From Zanthoxylum bungeanum (Eukaryota > Streptophyta > Magnoliopsida > Sapindales > Rutaceae): DNA of 64,000 bases. Position numbers and translations under genes: made by a program. Below the pieces are notes generated by a model. The model was given only the letters and a program-made list of their open reading frames with translations. It was not told where the DNA came from and ran no database searches. The stretch covers positions 16,935-80,934 of the forward strand of contig SKCR01017712.1 in the NCBI GenBank assembly GCA_019454045.1. The letters run 5' to 3'. Shown one piece after another: positions 49,254 through 64,000 of this stretch (position 1 is the first letter of the stretch; every line of letters begins with the position of its first letter).

Positions 49254-51181
49254 TGTAACATCTCGCCTTAGCAGTGATGTTACCGGCAGGAGACAGACTA
49301 ATCCAGACTCCATAAGTCCAGCCCCAACATACAACCTATTGGGCCCAAACACAAAACATAACTCTAAATAAAGATCTCAAGACACAATACAACTGGGCTC
49401 ATGCCCGAAAATACGTATAAATAAAAACTTTTACAATTTAACCAATACAGACTTATACTCTTTACAACTATACTTATACAACTTGACTCTGATACTCCCA
49501 AGACCTGGTGACTAGTTGACTGCAACGCTGCTATCCGGCTCCTCAAGCTCTGAAGACTGTGGTCGACCGAACGGGTCACCAACCTGTAAAACTAACAAAC
49601 TGTGATGGTGTTAGTCATACTGACTCAGTAAGTAACTATGCTCATTCCTTGAGCGTTATATGCACACAAGGTCTAAATCATGTTTCTGTATTAACCTAGG
49701 CTGTCTATGTGACCATACAAATATTTATAAAGTCTGATTTAACCTTATAAATTTTATCCATTTTACTTCCATATTACTTGTTACTAGTCTTTCTAACTAT
49801 TCATACATAAACTTTAAATCATGTTTCCTATACATATTCAACATCTATAACCTTATTCTCTAATACAAGTCTTATTATATTTTCGCTCCGCTATTCTGAT
49901 ATCTCAATACTTACCGACCTACTATTTGCTAATCTAGTTTGGTTATTTATCATACTTATCTTTCTTTTATTTCATTGAAATATCATCAAATCGGAATTAT
50001 AAAATATTCTACCTTTTAAATATTCATCTCATAAACTGCATAAATATCACTATACCTATAAGATCTATATCTAGCTATAAGTCTCTTATATATTCTTATA
50101 AGGATCATAACCTTTTATATCGACTAATACATCTATAGACACAGCTAGAAATATTAAATAATCCTATAAGTTATTATGATGTTGGTAGTCTGAAATCTGT
50201 CGAAAACCGTTTGAAAATGCATTCAAGAAATCCTTTGTAAACAAAATTAGTTTCAAAATCCATTTTCGTAAACCATACCGATCATCCAGCATAACTCATT
50301 GGATGAAATATAAACGATCGCCCAATGCTCAAATCGCTCGCACAGATCGGACAATGAACGTACCGATCCCCTACCAACAGAGGGTTGGGTCGTACCATTT
50401 CTGATGGCTTAGACCCTACGAGCACCCCGGCGGAAACATATGATGAGTCATGAAAACATAAATGCATACACCGATTGTCAGGGCGGAAACATAACAATAA
50501 CTGATCATCTCAGCGGAACCATACTGGGAAAAGATAAAACGACCTCTGAGACGGAAATATAAAAAAAAAAACATTTTATCGTATAATATTAAAAGTAATA
50601 TCAAAATCTATTATATTGATATGCAATTCTTTTGAAATCATTTCCCCCCAAAACATAAATATTTGTCAGTCAAAAATAAATTTTTGATGCATGATTTTCA
50701 AAATACATACCGATCGTCCACTGGTCGGTCGCGCGCAAAGACCTAACAGTGTATGGACCATGTCGATATGGTAGTAGGCCAGCCATTTTCCGATGGTCTG
50801 GACCTATAACGAGCGCCCAGTGGCCAACCCGGAACGAAACATAACCGATCACCACGGAGGGTCAAAAACATAAATCATCAATAACCGTGGCGGAAACAAA
50901 TTCTTTATCCTTTGAAATCCAGAAATCAAATACTAAGTTTTCGAATATGTTTCGAAATATTTCACGATTCAGACTATCAACATCATAGAACTTTTTATAT
51001 CTCGAGATATCTTGACTTCACATTATTTATTTATTCGTATTCCTATATAAACCACATACTTTAACTTACTACACTCCTACACATATATACTTACTGCTAA
51101 AAGAATTTACTTTACACCTTCACTATCTTTTATACATCGTTTCATCTATACTTTCCAGTAGCCACACGTCAAACATATATA
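49254..51181 (+). mobile_element. Chromovirus-type LTR fragment (TGTAACAT start)
   Basis: It begins TGTAACATCTCGCC only 16 bases after the primer-binding site. Its layout resembles chromovirus LTRs, with a CAGTAAGTAACTATGCTCATTCC segment like the AGTAAGCACTCATTC part of the TGTCACG family. A diverged direct duplication (GATCGTCC/GATCGCCC, then GGCGGAAACA) links 50280-50530 with 50700-50900. The right end runs without a clear border into 51182. No TSD was found. Confidence 0.5.
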
Positions 51182-52568
51182 CTTACTACCTGAAATGTTA
51201 GGAAGAAGGGAGTGAGCTTAAAAAGCTCAGCAGTAAACACTCATTCTCTCAACATGGCCTCACCAATAAAATAGGGTTATATATATGTATATATGTATAT
51301 ATATAATATAATATATGAAAATATCATATATTATAATATCATCTCATGCAATCATCCCACAACAATACAAACATCCATCAAACATGGTTGCTAATCCGGG
51401 TCTAGTATAACAGAGGATTGAAACCAATGGGAGAGTACCTCATCACAACTCCCAAGGTTTCCAACCATATTAGCTCGCAAAATATGTGTGAGTGAGCTAA
51501 AACCAATGGGGGAGTCCCCGTATACCCCCAAATCAAAAACCAATAGGAGAGTACCTCATCACAACTCCCAAGGTTTTCCATCATCTCATACCATCTGATG
51601 TATCATCACATCTCTTCTCAAATCCGACCACTATTATACAAAACCCGGCAGCATAACACAACAGCACACATCATCAAACACAATCACATCTCACATCCAA
51701 TCCATCAATCTCATCTCAATAATCATGATTTCATATTTATCATGCTTTCAGTATCTCAATATTTATATCACCACAAAATATATTTAATATAAATATATAT
51801 AATTATAATATACCATTATATTTATATATATACCAACTCTCACAACAACCATCAATCATCAAACAATTATGTTAAGAGAATCACCACGGAGTGTACTTAC
51901 CTCGATCCACGCAAAAGTCTCGAATATGCCTAAATTCTCGCTAAGAATCTCAATCGGACGCTCAAATTGCAAAGTCGATAACAACAATCCACTCGATATA
52001 TCCAAACGACTATGTTGAGTAGAAAAACAGTGACGAACGGCTCCGGAACTAGCTGAAACGCTTAACGAGGTAAGCGGGCCCCACAATCAAAAAGTGGGCC
52101 CCACAACCAGATACTTTCAACGGTGTATATATATATCAAAATGCTCGTATGATCGAGAGAAACAATCTGATATGCTCGGATCACCGATCCAACGGTCGGA
52201 TCTCAAATTCCAGTACAAATCCATAATTACCGGTAATTGCAATACAGAAAACAACCCAAACGATGTCGGATCAGGAAGTGACCACTGGCGTTGGAAAGAT
52301 CTCGGCCTGAAAATTCTTCACTCGTCGGAGGTGACCGTCAAAATTGATCGGAGATGGCCAGAAAATACAGAACAAGCGGCGACGAGTCGTCCCTTTTTGG
52401 CGGCGCGTGGAGGCGCGTCCAACGTCCAATCGGCTCGATCTCAGCGGCTATGGAAAGCTGACGTCGGCAGATACTCGGAGGTCCGGTGCGTAGCGGTGGT
52501 TGATGGGCGGTGAAGTGGCGGCGGCGGTTCAAAGATTTGGCAGTGAGGGAGAGAGAGTGAGAGAAAAA

Positions 52569-52599
<31 letters not shown>

Positions 52600-52693
52600 A
52601 ATTTTTATCCTTCTGCTATCCTCTTCATACGCATCTCTTATAAATCCAAACTTTATTTTTTAATTATTTTATTTATTTTCATAATGTATCACA
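51182..52693 (+). mobile_element. Chromovirus LTR, 5'-truncated copy of the 14386-16610 family
   Basis: It aligns with 14655-16330 (ACCTGAAATGTTAGG onward, including CAATGGGGGAGTCCCCGTATAC and ACGATGTCGGATCAGGAAGTG) and ends AATGTATCACA, equivalent to AAATGTCACA. The first 270 bases of the family are missing. Between about 52605 and 52693 it differs from the other copy, which has some 200 extra bases there. Confidence 0.7.
52573..52599. repeat. (GA)n microsatellite
   Basis: Uninterrupted AG dinucleotides within the 3' part of the chromovirus LTR. The homologous place at about 16310 has only a GAGAGAAAG run. Confidence 0.9.
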
Positions 52694-53499
52694 ATGCTTA
52701 CAGGAATTAAACTGGAAAGGTTGTTATCAACAATGTTAACAGAAACATGCTTTTCAGGAAAGGTTAGTGTGGCAACGTCAAGTGTTTCCAACAATATAAA
52801 GGTCATGGTCATGTACTTCTTAAGAAAGTCTTCAATCATAAGATCCATTGATAAGTTATTGCTACCTAATTCAGTGAGCCTTATTATCTCATCAGGAGTT
52901 GCTATAATCGACTCACACCCTAAAGGAACAATGATGTTCACGTGCTTAAAAGTTTTATTAAATTCAAGTTATTTTCTTATATGGACACCACAATCATTTG
53001 CTCTAAGTAATGAATGGGCAGGCACTTGTACGTGTCAGAAATTTCTGTATTCTGTTACTACTAAAAACTTAGTTGGTGGAATAGAGCTACTAATAAGAAT
53101 TTTACATGGTCATCTCACTTCCACAGAAAACAGTACAACTTAAAAAGAATCTTTCAGCCCCTAAATTAAAATTGCATTTCGATGACAGATTGTTTGGGCT
53201 CATAATACTCTGCTCAATATCCAATTACTAGGAGAAGCTTCAACCTAGCTTCATAGGTGTACACATTAGAAGTCTCCTATGGGGAATAATCATCGAGCTC
53301 CTACTTAATTAAACATTATTCTGAATCACCATAACACACTATTAAAGTAATTAAACAATAATAGAACTATTCTTCACAATAATACAAGTTTATCATGAAA
53401 TAGGCCAACCAGAAACAACCATAAATTAACACTAAAAGAAGTATCCGAGTGCACCTGTGGTGATAATGTTATTTGGAAGCACTGATTGGAAGTATTTAA
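52694..53499. other. Unidentified segment, possible element interior
   Basis: Two open frames overlap on opposite strands (52694-53143 + and 52941-52669 -). The minus one reads like a soluble acidic protein fragment (CESIIATPDEIIRLTELGSN, in part) but I do not recognise it. By position it could be interior of the TGTTGG-family element between its 5' LTR and the 3' LTR piece that follows. No gag or pol motif was seen. Confidence 0.35.
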
Positions 53500-54595
53500 T
53501 CAACCCTCAACCGAGTGAATTTCTTTGAATTTGTGTACATATAAGTTAGGCTTATACGAAGAACATGTCTAGACTTAGAGAGTCTCACAATATGGAGTGT
53601 ATTCGTTGAGCACTTGGGTAGCCAATAATTTTTTATAATAAATAATATTTGATATTATAATTATCAACTAAAATAATTAAGTGTTATTGAATAACATTAA
53701 TTATTTACTTTGACTCAATTGGATTAATTAGATTAATCCAAAATCACATAAGGGCTTTATTGTAATTTCATAAATATCTCTACCTTTGATAATTAAAAAT
53801 ATGTAATAATAGGTATATTTGTCATGATTTAATTGGATTAAAGCAAAGTAGTAGATAATGAACTAATCCATTTTTAAAACTTTGTCTTAATTTAATTGGA
53901 TTAAATCAAAGTGATAGATAAATGTGATTAGTCACACCTAATTATATATATCTAGACATATTAGATTAATGTCACAAAAAAGTTGTTTAGACATTTTATT
54001 AATTAAAAATTGCATAATTTTTGCTATAAAAGACAAGCTTGAGCAAGCTTTTAATAAAGCTTGAAAAAGCTAAAAACAAGTAAGAATTAGATATATTAGC
54101 CTAATTAAATTTGTGAGAGAAGTTTTGGAAGTTCTCTAAAACAACAAAGAGAAGAAGATTGGATATTCGAACTAAGCTTACTAGTTTTGGAAGTTCTCCA
54201 CAACAATTCAACAAGGAGAATAAGATTGGATCTTGGAATCAAGCTTACTAGGTAAGTTTGATCTTCTCCAAAACTACATTTTCATTAGTGAGTTACCATT
54301 AGTGAAACATATAGTGATGTATTATATATTGGATACATAATAACATAGCTTGATGTTGAAATTGGGCTAATAAATTGTGTCCGGATGCTTTGGAAACATA
54401 AATACAATAAGCTTATAATTGGGTCAAAATATTTATATTGGACATAAATTTAAAATTAGAGTTTGGAACTCTAGATGAAAGCTTGGAGTTATGACTACCA
54501 TTATAGAATCATTTGACCACCTTTAAATGACATATAATTATTCATGAGTCATTTCATTGTGAGATTCTATTTTGGTTTGTTTTTTTATTCAAAGA

Positions 54596-54640
<45 letters not shown>

Positions 54641-54803
54641 ATAACATGTGCTGTGATTTGTTTTGATGTTAAAATTATTTTTGATGATTTTAAAAGTGTT
54701 TAAGGTTTTTAAAATATTTTTAAAAAAATATATGTACGGGTTTAAAAACCTGAGAGTGATATGTTGCAGTGCAGACCCTAAAGGTTCCACAATTACCCCA
54801 ACA
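53500..54803 (+). mobile_element. TGTTGG-family LTR, 3' half
   Basis: From TTGTGTACATATAAG onward it matches 16611-18277 and the minus-strand copy at about 7770, including GACTTAGAGAGTCTCACA and CGTTGAGCACTTGGGTAGCC. It ends AATTACCCCAACA. The 5' half is missing. It contains an (AT)n tract at about 54603-54639. It may be the 3' LTR remnant of the element whose 5' LTR is 46625-49221. Confidence 0.7.
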
Positions 54804-55822
54804 GAAGTATCAAATTCAAATACAACCATGTAATTGTTTTTAATTGAAAATTAAATAAATATATAAAATATAAAAATTACACAATTCAGATAAAAAAAAA
54901 TACAATAATTAATTCTAACAATTTATAATATTAAAATAAAATGATTTGGACAAAAAAAAATGATTTATAACCCTCTTATTCAAAAAAAAAAAAAATCCAA
55001 AACTAGCCAGTTCACCAGTTTTGGTCAATTTTGACCGATTTTTTTACATGACTATTTTTTAGGGATTTTTCGGAATGGACTCATGGATGATTCTCGGATC
55101 GACTGGTTGGTCTGGTAATGAAAACACTACATTATATATATTTCTTATGGTTATTATCATTTCACTACTTCATAAATTCGAAAATAATAAATGGATACAA
55201 GAGGTAGTGATATATAATATTTTGCTGTTATATCCTTACAATTTTTTTTTTAATTTTCTATAATATATTATATTTTATTGCATGAAGAATCGTGAAATAA
55301 AAATTAGGTACAAGAAATATTGAGGTGTAATATTTTATTATTATGTAAATGTAATTTTTTTTAATAAAAATATAATAATAAAATACAAATGTTTATAATA
55401 AAATGTAAAATTTATAAAAATATAATAATAAAATATTATATCCTAATATTTTATTTTATAACCATTTACTATTTACTAAAATGAATTTTTTATGCACATC
55501 TATGACTTTGCATCTAACCAAAAGCAACGAGTAACCCAAACTCATCACACCCCAAGAGGGGGGCGAAGGTAGTGGTAGAGTCGCTTATAGAGTAATAAGG
55601 TAGTCGTTCTTATTCAATCCGAAATTTATTAATTTTTTTTAATAAATTGATGAAAATCTGATTTGCCTGCATTAAAATGAAAAATATTTATCATTTTTTT
55701 TAAAATCAAATTTTACCTTACTGAATGAAAGTTTTTTCTCTACCACTAAGTGGAGTGTAATTTTATGGAGCATACTTGCACCGTGTCCTCATTTCATAGG
55801 TATAATGAAGATAGAAAAAGCT
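54804..55822. other. Intergenic, AT-rich; possible MITE relic at 54985-55130
   Basis: No gene seen. Words such as CAGTTTTG, GACCGATTTTTT and GGATCGACTGG at 55010-55110 recall the MITE inside the CDPK pseudogene (12515-12778), suggesting a decayed relative. The rest is A/T-rich sequence with poly-A and poly-T runs. Confidence 0.4.
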
Positions 55823-55981
55823 TTTTTTACCCCGCCACCAAACCACCCATTCTGGGCCGCGGCGCAGGTAAAACCACCTGCTGTCCCAGACTCTTACAAG
55901 AAGTGCACTCCCTGGATTCGAACCCAGAACCTCAAAGTGAGATTCTGGACCCTACACCACCAAGCCACACCCTCCGGGGAC
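55823..55981 (-). mobile_element. tRNA-derived SINE with 16-bp TSD
   Basis: On the minus strand it begins GTCCCCGGAGGGTGTGGC and has an A-box-like GGCTTGGTGGTGTAGGG and a B-box GGTTCGAATCC, the two parts of a tRNA-type Pol III promoter. It ends in a short A tail (TTTTTTT on the + strand at 55823). Long flanks GAAGATAGAAAAAGCT (55807-55822) and GAAGATAGAAGAAGCT (55982-55997) differ at one base and are the target-primed TSD. The acceptor stem is not tRNA-like, so it is not a tRNA gene. It lies 0.9 kb upstream of CDPK2. Confidence 0.85.
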
Positions 55982-55997
55982 GAAGATAGAAGAAGCT

Positions 55998-56881
55998 ACT
56001 TTAGGATAGTTGCATCATGTATCCTCATTTTAACAAACCTTCAATTAGGATTGTTAAAAATAATTGACTTTTTGAATACGAAATTCATAATAAAAAATCA
56101 ATCTAAATAAAAAATAATTGACTCGAGGGAAGGTTGCTGGTGGAAGATAAATTACTTTACATAAGAATACAAAATTTTATATATACACACAAAATTCACT
56201 TATTTCCAGCTATGGCGTCCTGCGTGTGGACTCAGTCCCCTACTCGATAGATGATTACTCAATTTAATTTAATTATTATATATCCATATCATTTTCTGTG
56301 AAATTTAGTGAGTTTATAAATCAATGTATACATTAATGTTTAAATTTATTTTTAATGAATAGTTCATATTTGTTCATATTCTCAATGAACAAGAGATTAT
56401 AATATTAACGTGAATTTATATTTTAATATTTATATCATAATTTATAAATTAATTTATGCTTTCACGGTCTCTACCCACTAATGATGAGAAGTTGAAATAT
56501 ATATATATTTTTTGGCAATATTTTTTTATCAATTTCTCGTTAGCTCAGAAGATTCTGTTCGGTTGCTCTATCATTGATCCATTACTTCATTTACGCAGAC
56601 TTTTCTTTTAAAAGGAAAATTGATTTGGTAAGCCATTTCCTTGAACTCTCTATCTCTCTCTGACGAGTAGGATCTTCATCTGCGCCCCTGTTTATTCGTT
56701 GAATTTTATTTTTGTTTTGTTTTGGGTTTCATTCTAGTCCCAGTAGTTTCTCTTCAATTTTTTTTTTTATTATTTTTTTATTTTTTTTAAATCTCAACTG
56801 GGGTTGTCTGTTTAATTCTCCAGAAGGTCCTGTCTTTTCTAAAAATACAGATCCAGTACTTGAGCAATTCTCTTGCAGAAA
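55998..56881 (+). other. Upstream region of CDPK2 with a possible leader intron
   Basis: No separate gene. A donor-like TTTG|GTAAGCC at 56628 and an acceptor-like TCTTGCAG ending at 56878, with pyrimidine-rich sequence before it, would splice a 251-bp intron out of the 5' UTR, three bases before the start codon. This is inference from sequence only. The (TTA)n tract of the CDPK1 promoter is absent. Confidence 0.4.
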
Positions 56882-59739
<2,858 letters not shown>

Positions 59740-60629
59740 GTAAATTTTACTATTCGATGTGGTGTGTATATGTTCCGTAAATTTTGTTATTGAAGTGTTG
59801 TTCAGTGTATAATGACCATAATACTCGTATATTGAATTGTGCAAATATACTTCCATTTTTCCAACATTCTTTATGTTAATACAGTATTTTAAACATCTTT
59901 TTTTTTTTTATATATAAATAACATGGAATTTTCACATTAAAGTGAAAATATCACTCATTTTTGCTTTCTTATTTAAAAAGACGTATTTTAAGTGAGCTTA
60001 TGATAGAAATAAAATCTCAAGGTGCTATTGTTTCGAAGTCAGGCTAGTAGGCCACCTTAGGTTGCTCAAATTGACAATATCTTATTAGTTAAGTTAGATC
60101 TTATAAATGGTATCAAAACTCCCAGCTAGAAGTATGTGAATGTTTACTAATGAGGATGGTAATCGGGATGTCCCGTCTCGATCGAGTCTCATGCCGGCCC
60201 ATCTTGATTACTATTCGGGATGAAGAAATCATTGGGCGAAGAGAATAAATTGTGACATCTAACATCGTTTGAAAAGAATTAGTACAATATCTTATTCGTT
60301 GGACTGAACTTTAAAGATTCATATATAAAAGTGTAATTCTGACTAGATCAAGGTGATTAGTTGAAAAAAAAAAAAGCTGCTTTTTTTTTCAAGTGTTCGG
60401 ACGATTTGAAGACGTTTGTTTTTAAACTTTAAAAATATGCAGCTCCACTCTATTTACGTCGTGGAGAAATCCATCAAAGACCCACAAAACACATAACACA
60501 CAATTCAACATGCCATTTAGAGTTTCAATCTTTTCACAACGTTTACCAAAATAACAATTGAAGGGAAGAACTGCACAAAAAATGAAACACTAATCCTAAT
60601 GGAAATGTTGAATCACAAAGCTCAATAAT
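59740..60629. other. Spacer between convergent CDPK2 and aconitase genes
   Basis: This 0.9-kb stretch holds both 3' untranslated regions. AATAAA-like words occur on both strands (for example AATAAA near 60247 on the +). No gene or clear mobile element is seen. Confidence 0.5.
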
Positions 60630-63600
60630 TTACCGTTTAATCAGATTCCGGATAACATATGGAAGAATGCCTCCATGATCGAAATATGCCAGTTCCACCT
60701 ATGGATTGAATTTCAGATTAGGTTGAAACTTTAAACAAAAATGAACAAGCAGGGATGTGTAAGGATATACTGAAACAAAATACCTCAGTATCGAAGCGCA
60801 GTGTGCATGTGAAGGACTTCCCAGTGTCAGTTGTGACAGTAACATCTTGGCCAGGCCTTATCTCACTGACTTTCTTTGGTAGTTCTATTGTGTAGCGCTC
60901 ATGACCAGTTAATCCCAGCATCTCTGCATCCTCACCGGGCTTAAAGCAAAGTGGAATGATGCCCATACCAACAAGATTACTACGATGAATTCTCTCAAAG
61001 CTCTTGGCAATTACTGCTTTCACGCCCTGACAATGTTGGTGTTGTTAAGGACATAGGGAAGAAGAATAAATTCCAGAAATGGTACAGCGGCAATGGCAAG
61101 GGTAAGAGAACTCACCAGAAGCTTTGGACCCTTCGCAGCCCAATCTCGAGAACTACCACTTCCATACTCTGCTCCTGCTAGGACAATGGTATCCTGGCAA
61201 GCAGCCTTGTACCTCTGCAAGTACCCATGAAATTCATCACTAAATAATCAGAAACATAGTGATACTTTGAACCTAGTTTAATATCCACCATCAGCTTTGT
61301 GTCACTTACCATTGCTGCATCGAAAACATTTTGCTTCTCTCCTGTTGGAATGTGAACTGTTTTTGGACCCACATCTCCATTCAAAAGCTTGTTAACAATG
61401 CGAATATTGGCAAAGGTGCCTCTTGCCATCACTTCATCATTGCCTCTACGGCTACCATAAGAATTGAAGTCCTTGTGACCCACCCCACGCTCAAGCAGAT
61501 ACTTCGCAGCAGGGCTATCCTTGTGGATACTTCCTGCTGGAGAGATGTGATCGGTAGTAATACTGTCACCAAAGTTGAGCAAGCAGTAGGCGTCCTTCAC
61601 TCCATGAGGACCTGGGGGTTCCATAGTCATGTTCTTGAAATATGGAGGCTCGTGAATGTATGTTGAGTTTGTATCCCAGGAGTAAAGAGTAGAAGTGGGA
61701 ACAGAGAGCTGATTCCACATAGGGTTGCCCTTTGTTATAGCCTCATAAGTGCTCTTGAACATATCGGGTAAGACACTAGATTGAACAATCTACAGCAAGA
61801 CACTCCACATTGAGGCCAAATAATAAGACAAAAGTAATATACTTACTCCAACCACAACACAACTTACCTCTGCAATTTCATCATTACTAGGCCATATATC
61901 CTTGAAGTAAACACACTTCCCATCCTTCCCAGTTCCAATTGGCTCCTTATCAAAGTCTATGTCAACCTGAAAATTTTAAAATAACTAAATAAAAAGATTA
62001 TAGAAATTGGTTGCAGTCTTGCAGAGCATAAAGATGGCAACAATTCTTCTATAAGAAACTTTGACCAATCGTTATGTACTTACCCTGCCAGCAAGGGCAT
62101 AAGCAACAACTAATGGAGGAGATGCAAGATAATTAGCTCTTGTCAAAGGATGTACACGACCTTCAAAGTTTCGATTACCAGAGAGCACAGCTGCTGCAAC
62201 AATGTCTGCAAAGGAAACCCGTAAAATAACAAAACAAAATTAGCTTCAGAACACAGAAATGATGGTTCACGAACTGACACAAAATGCAAATGGATTGAAA
62301 GTTGATGGGCGACCAGAAAAGAATTGGATACTAAAGCTTGTCATGCAGTGTTTTATAAAAGTATGAAGATAATTTATAGTTCTACCATTTTCTGAAATTG
62401 CAGAAGCAACTGATTCATCAAGATCTCCAGAGTTCCCAATACAAGTGGTGCAGCCATAGCCAACAATTTGAAAACCTTGCTGGTTCAAGTACTTTTGTAG
62501 GCCACTACAGACATCAAAACATGGCCATAATTAATTTCTTTTTCGGAAATATACATGGAAAAACTAGGTTATCATTGATAACATACCTCTCTTGCAGATA
62601 CTTTGTAACAACACCAGAGCCTGGTGCAAGGCTTGTTTTGACCCATGGTTTAACCTGGCATATTATAACATCAAGCACAATAGAAATCCATACCATAAAT
62701 ACAGATACACAGTCTTTCCTACCAGATATACACAGAAATAAATACTCATCTCAGAAGTACGAAAACTGAATGAAAAGACCATTTGTGCGAGCAGCTAAGA
62801 CTAACCTCCAAACCTAGTTCACAGGCCTTTTTAGCCACAAGACCAGCCCCAAGCATAACACTAGGGTTTGATGTGTTTGTACAGCTGGTAATGGCTGCAA
62901 TGACAACACTACCATGCTTAAGTTCAGCAGGATGCCCATGGAATGAAAATTTTGCAACTTTATCCTGCTCTTCCGTGGGTATGGCAAAACCCTGCAATAG
63001 ATGAATGAATTGTAATATGACGAGAAATGAATAAATCATTATTTAGTTCAACAAGCTGACATCATGGAAAACTTGATTATATTACCAATTATTAAGATGC
63101 TTTAATTTGACAATAGGCTTCTAAGGCTTGAGAATAATGAATGTGTAGAAAGAGCTAAACCTTTGATAGCAAACCATGTGAATTTTTTTTTCTTTTTTTT
63201 TTTTTTTTTTTGAAAAAAATACTTGTAGAGTTACAAATTCTTAGAATAAACAAACCTATAAACTAAGAAACCAAAAAGTAATCAGTTCATTACAAAGGCT
63301 GTTTGCAACTCACCTTGAATCCAACTTGATTATCAAGACACGCATGCCAGTCGGCCTTCATGTCTTTCAGAGGAACTCGGTCATGAGGTCTGTTATGAAG
63401 CATAAATAATGAACCATTGATTACAAGATACACAAAAGGATGTATGACCAGTCAATATGATTCCTTAACTGTCAACATAAAGCATACCTCTTTGGTCCGG
63501 AAATACAGGGTTCAACATCTGCTAGATCCAATTGTAGATATGATGAGTAAGCTCTTTCTTGTTGAGGCTGTATCATGAAAATACACCTTTGAATCAGATC

Positions 63601-63968
63601 TGAGATGTTTATTTTCAACTAGAAGCAATAGAATGACAGGAATAGAAAAGCCTTTACCTCATTGTAATCAACAAACATTTTGTTTGCGCGCAAATATGCT
63701 TCTATCATTGAGACCTAAAGCATAAGAAATGCTCGTCACACCATTTCAAATGTAATAATAATAATAAATAACCTTAGCACCTGCTCACAAAAAATATAAA
63801 AAGAAACATAAAGGAATTAACTCACTGTCTCATCGCTCCTTCCAGTTAACTTAAGATACTGCAATGTAACATGATCTACAGGAAAGAAGCCCATGGTCGC
63901 TCCATACTCGGGAGACATATTTGCAATGGTGGCCCTGTCAGCTAATGGTAGTTGAGCCATACCTTCCC
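60630..63968 (-). CDS. ACO: Aconitate hydratase, 3' part (13 exons visible; 5' end beyond window)
   Basis: Interconverts citrate and isocitrate through cis-aconitate, using a [4Fe-4S] cluster, in the TCA and glyoxylate cycles. Exons in coding order: 63968-63826, 63714-63658, 63567-63488, 63389-63314, 62991-62806, 62654-62587, 62504-62386, 62205-62084, 61966-61868, 61789-61310, 61214-61116, 61026-60784 and 60698-60630, all GT-AG and frame-consistent (1,841 nt, about 613 codons). Cluster cysteines are visible in SCTNTSNPS (62806-62991) and [12 protein letters not shown] (62386-62504). Other signatures are [28 protein letters not shown], the active-site [13 protein letters not shown], and [14 protein letters not shown]. 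It ends YVIRNLIKR. The missing N-terminal third lies beyond 64000, so a mitochondrial transit peptide cannot be judged. Nothing suggests decay. Confidence 0.97.
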
Positions 63969-64000
63969 CTGTATACATACAAATGCATTAGAGTTGTACA

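Noticed and set aside
55860..55981. tRNA gene suggested by the GGTTCGAATCC box
   Set aside because: No acceptor-stem pairing or anticodon arm could be drawn, and long flanking duplications and an A tail identify a SINE.
61331..61666. 111-codon + strand frame opposite the aconitase exon
   Set aside because: It is a shadow of the conserved aconitase exon 61310-61789; the same holds for frames at 62398 and 62783.

Overview
This is nuclear DNA of a flowering plant, most likely a eudicot. It is AT-rich, its genes carry short GT-AG introns, and most of it is decayed Ty1/copia and Ty3/gypsy retrotransposons with plant-type primer-binding sites. I cannot name the species. Three host loci can be supported. 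Two are intact calcium-dependent protein kinase (CDPK/CPK) paralogues on the + strand, at 37797-40762 (493 aa) and 56882-59739 (517 aa), each with eight exons and matching intron positions. The third is the 3' part of an aconitate hydratase gene on the - strand (60630-63968, 13 exons visible), which continues past the right edge. The second CDPK and the aconitase converge, with about 0.9 kb between their stop codons.

Fragments of a third, dead CDPK flank a large block of nested transposons: an exon 2 relic at 12409-12811 and an exon 5 relic at 36152-36243. Between them lies a gag-bearing, pol-less Tat-type Ty3/gypsy element (13061-36149). Its 5' LTR holds a solo LTR (13452-18277), which itself holds a chromovirus-type solo LTR (14386-16610). 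Its gag is cut by a pol-less, gag-only copia element (19627-32345). That copia gag is cut by another solo LTR (22762-30108), which in turn holds a coding-free Ogre/Tat-like element (23023-29067). Its 3' LTR holds a hAT-type MITE (35360-35661). Target-site duplications (TSDs) can be read for most of these layers, so the insertion order is recoverable.

Left of this block (1-12061) are copia remains: an LTR cut by the window edge (1-1419), an Ale-type gag-protease-integrase relic (1802-4027), a Tork/TNT1-like polyprotein relic (4040-7049) with its interrupted LTR, a solo LTR (8763-10799), and another gag relic with its LTR (10958-12061). Between the two CDPKs (40763-56881) lie a hAT MITE, a copia LTR with its reverse transcriptase/RNase H relic, a 2.6-kb LTR with primer-binding site, chromovirus LTR fragments, and a tRNA-derived SINE just upstream of the second CDPK.

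The points most worth a second look are: the multi-level nest splitting a CDPK copy; two different Tat/Ogre-type elements whose 3' untranslated regions have become tandem-repeat arrays; the repeated ACCGGT-type motif in one copia LTR family; and substitutions shared by both CDPKs in the kinase glycine loop and in EF-hand 3. All coordinates and alignments were read by eye. No database search or alignment program was run.
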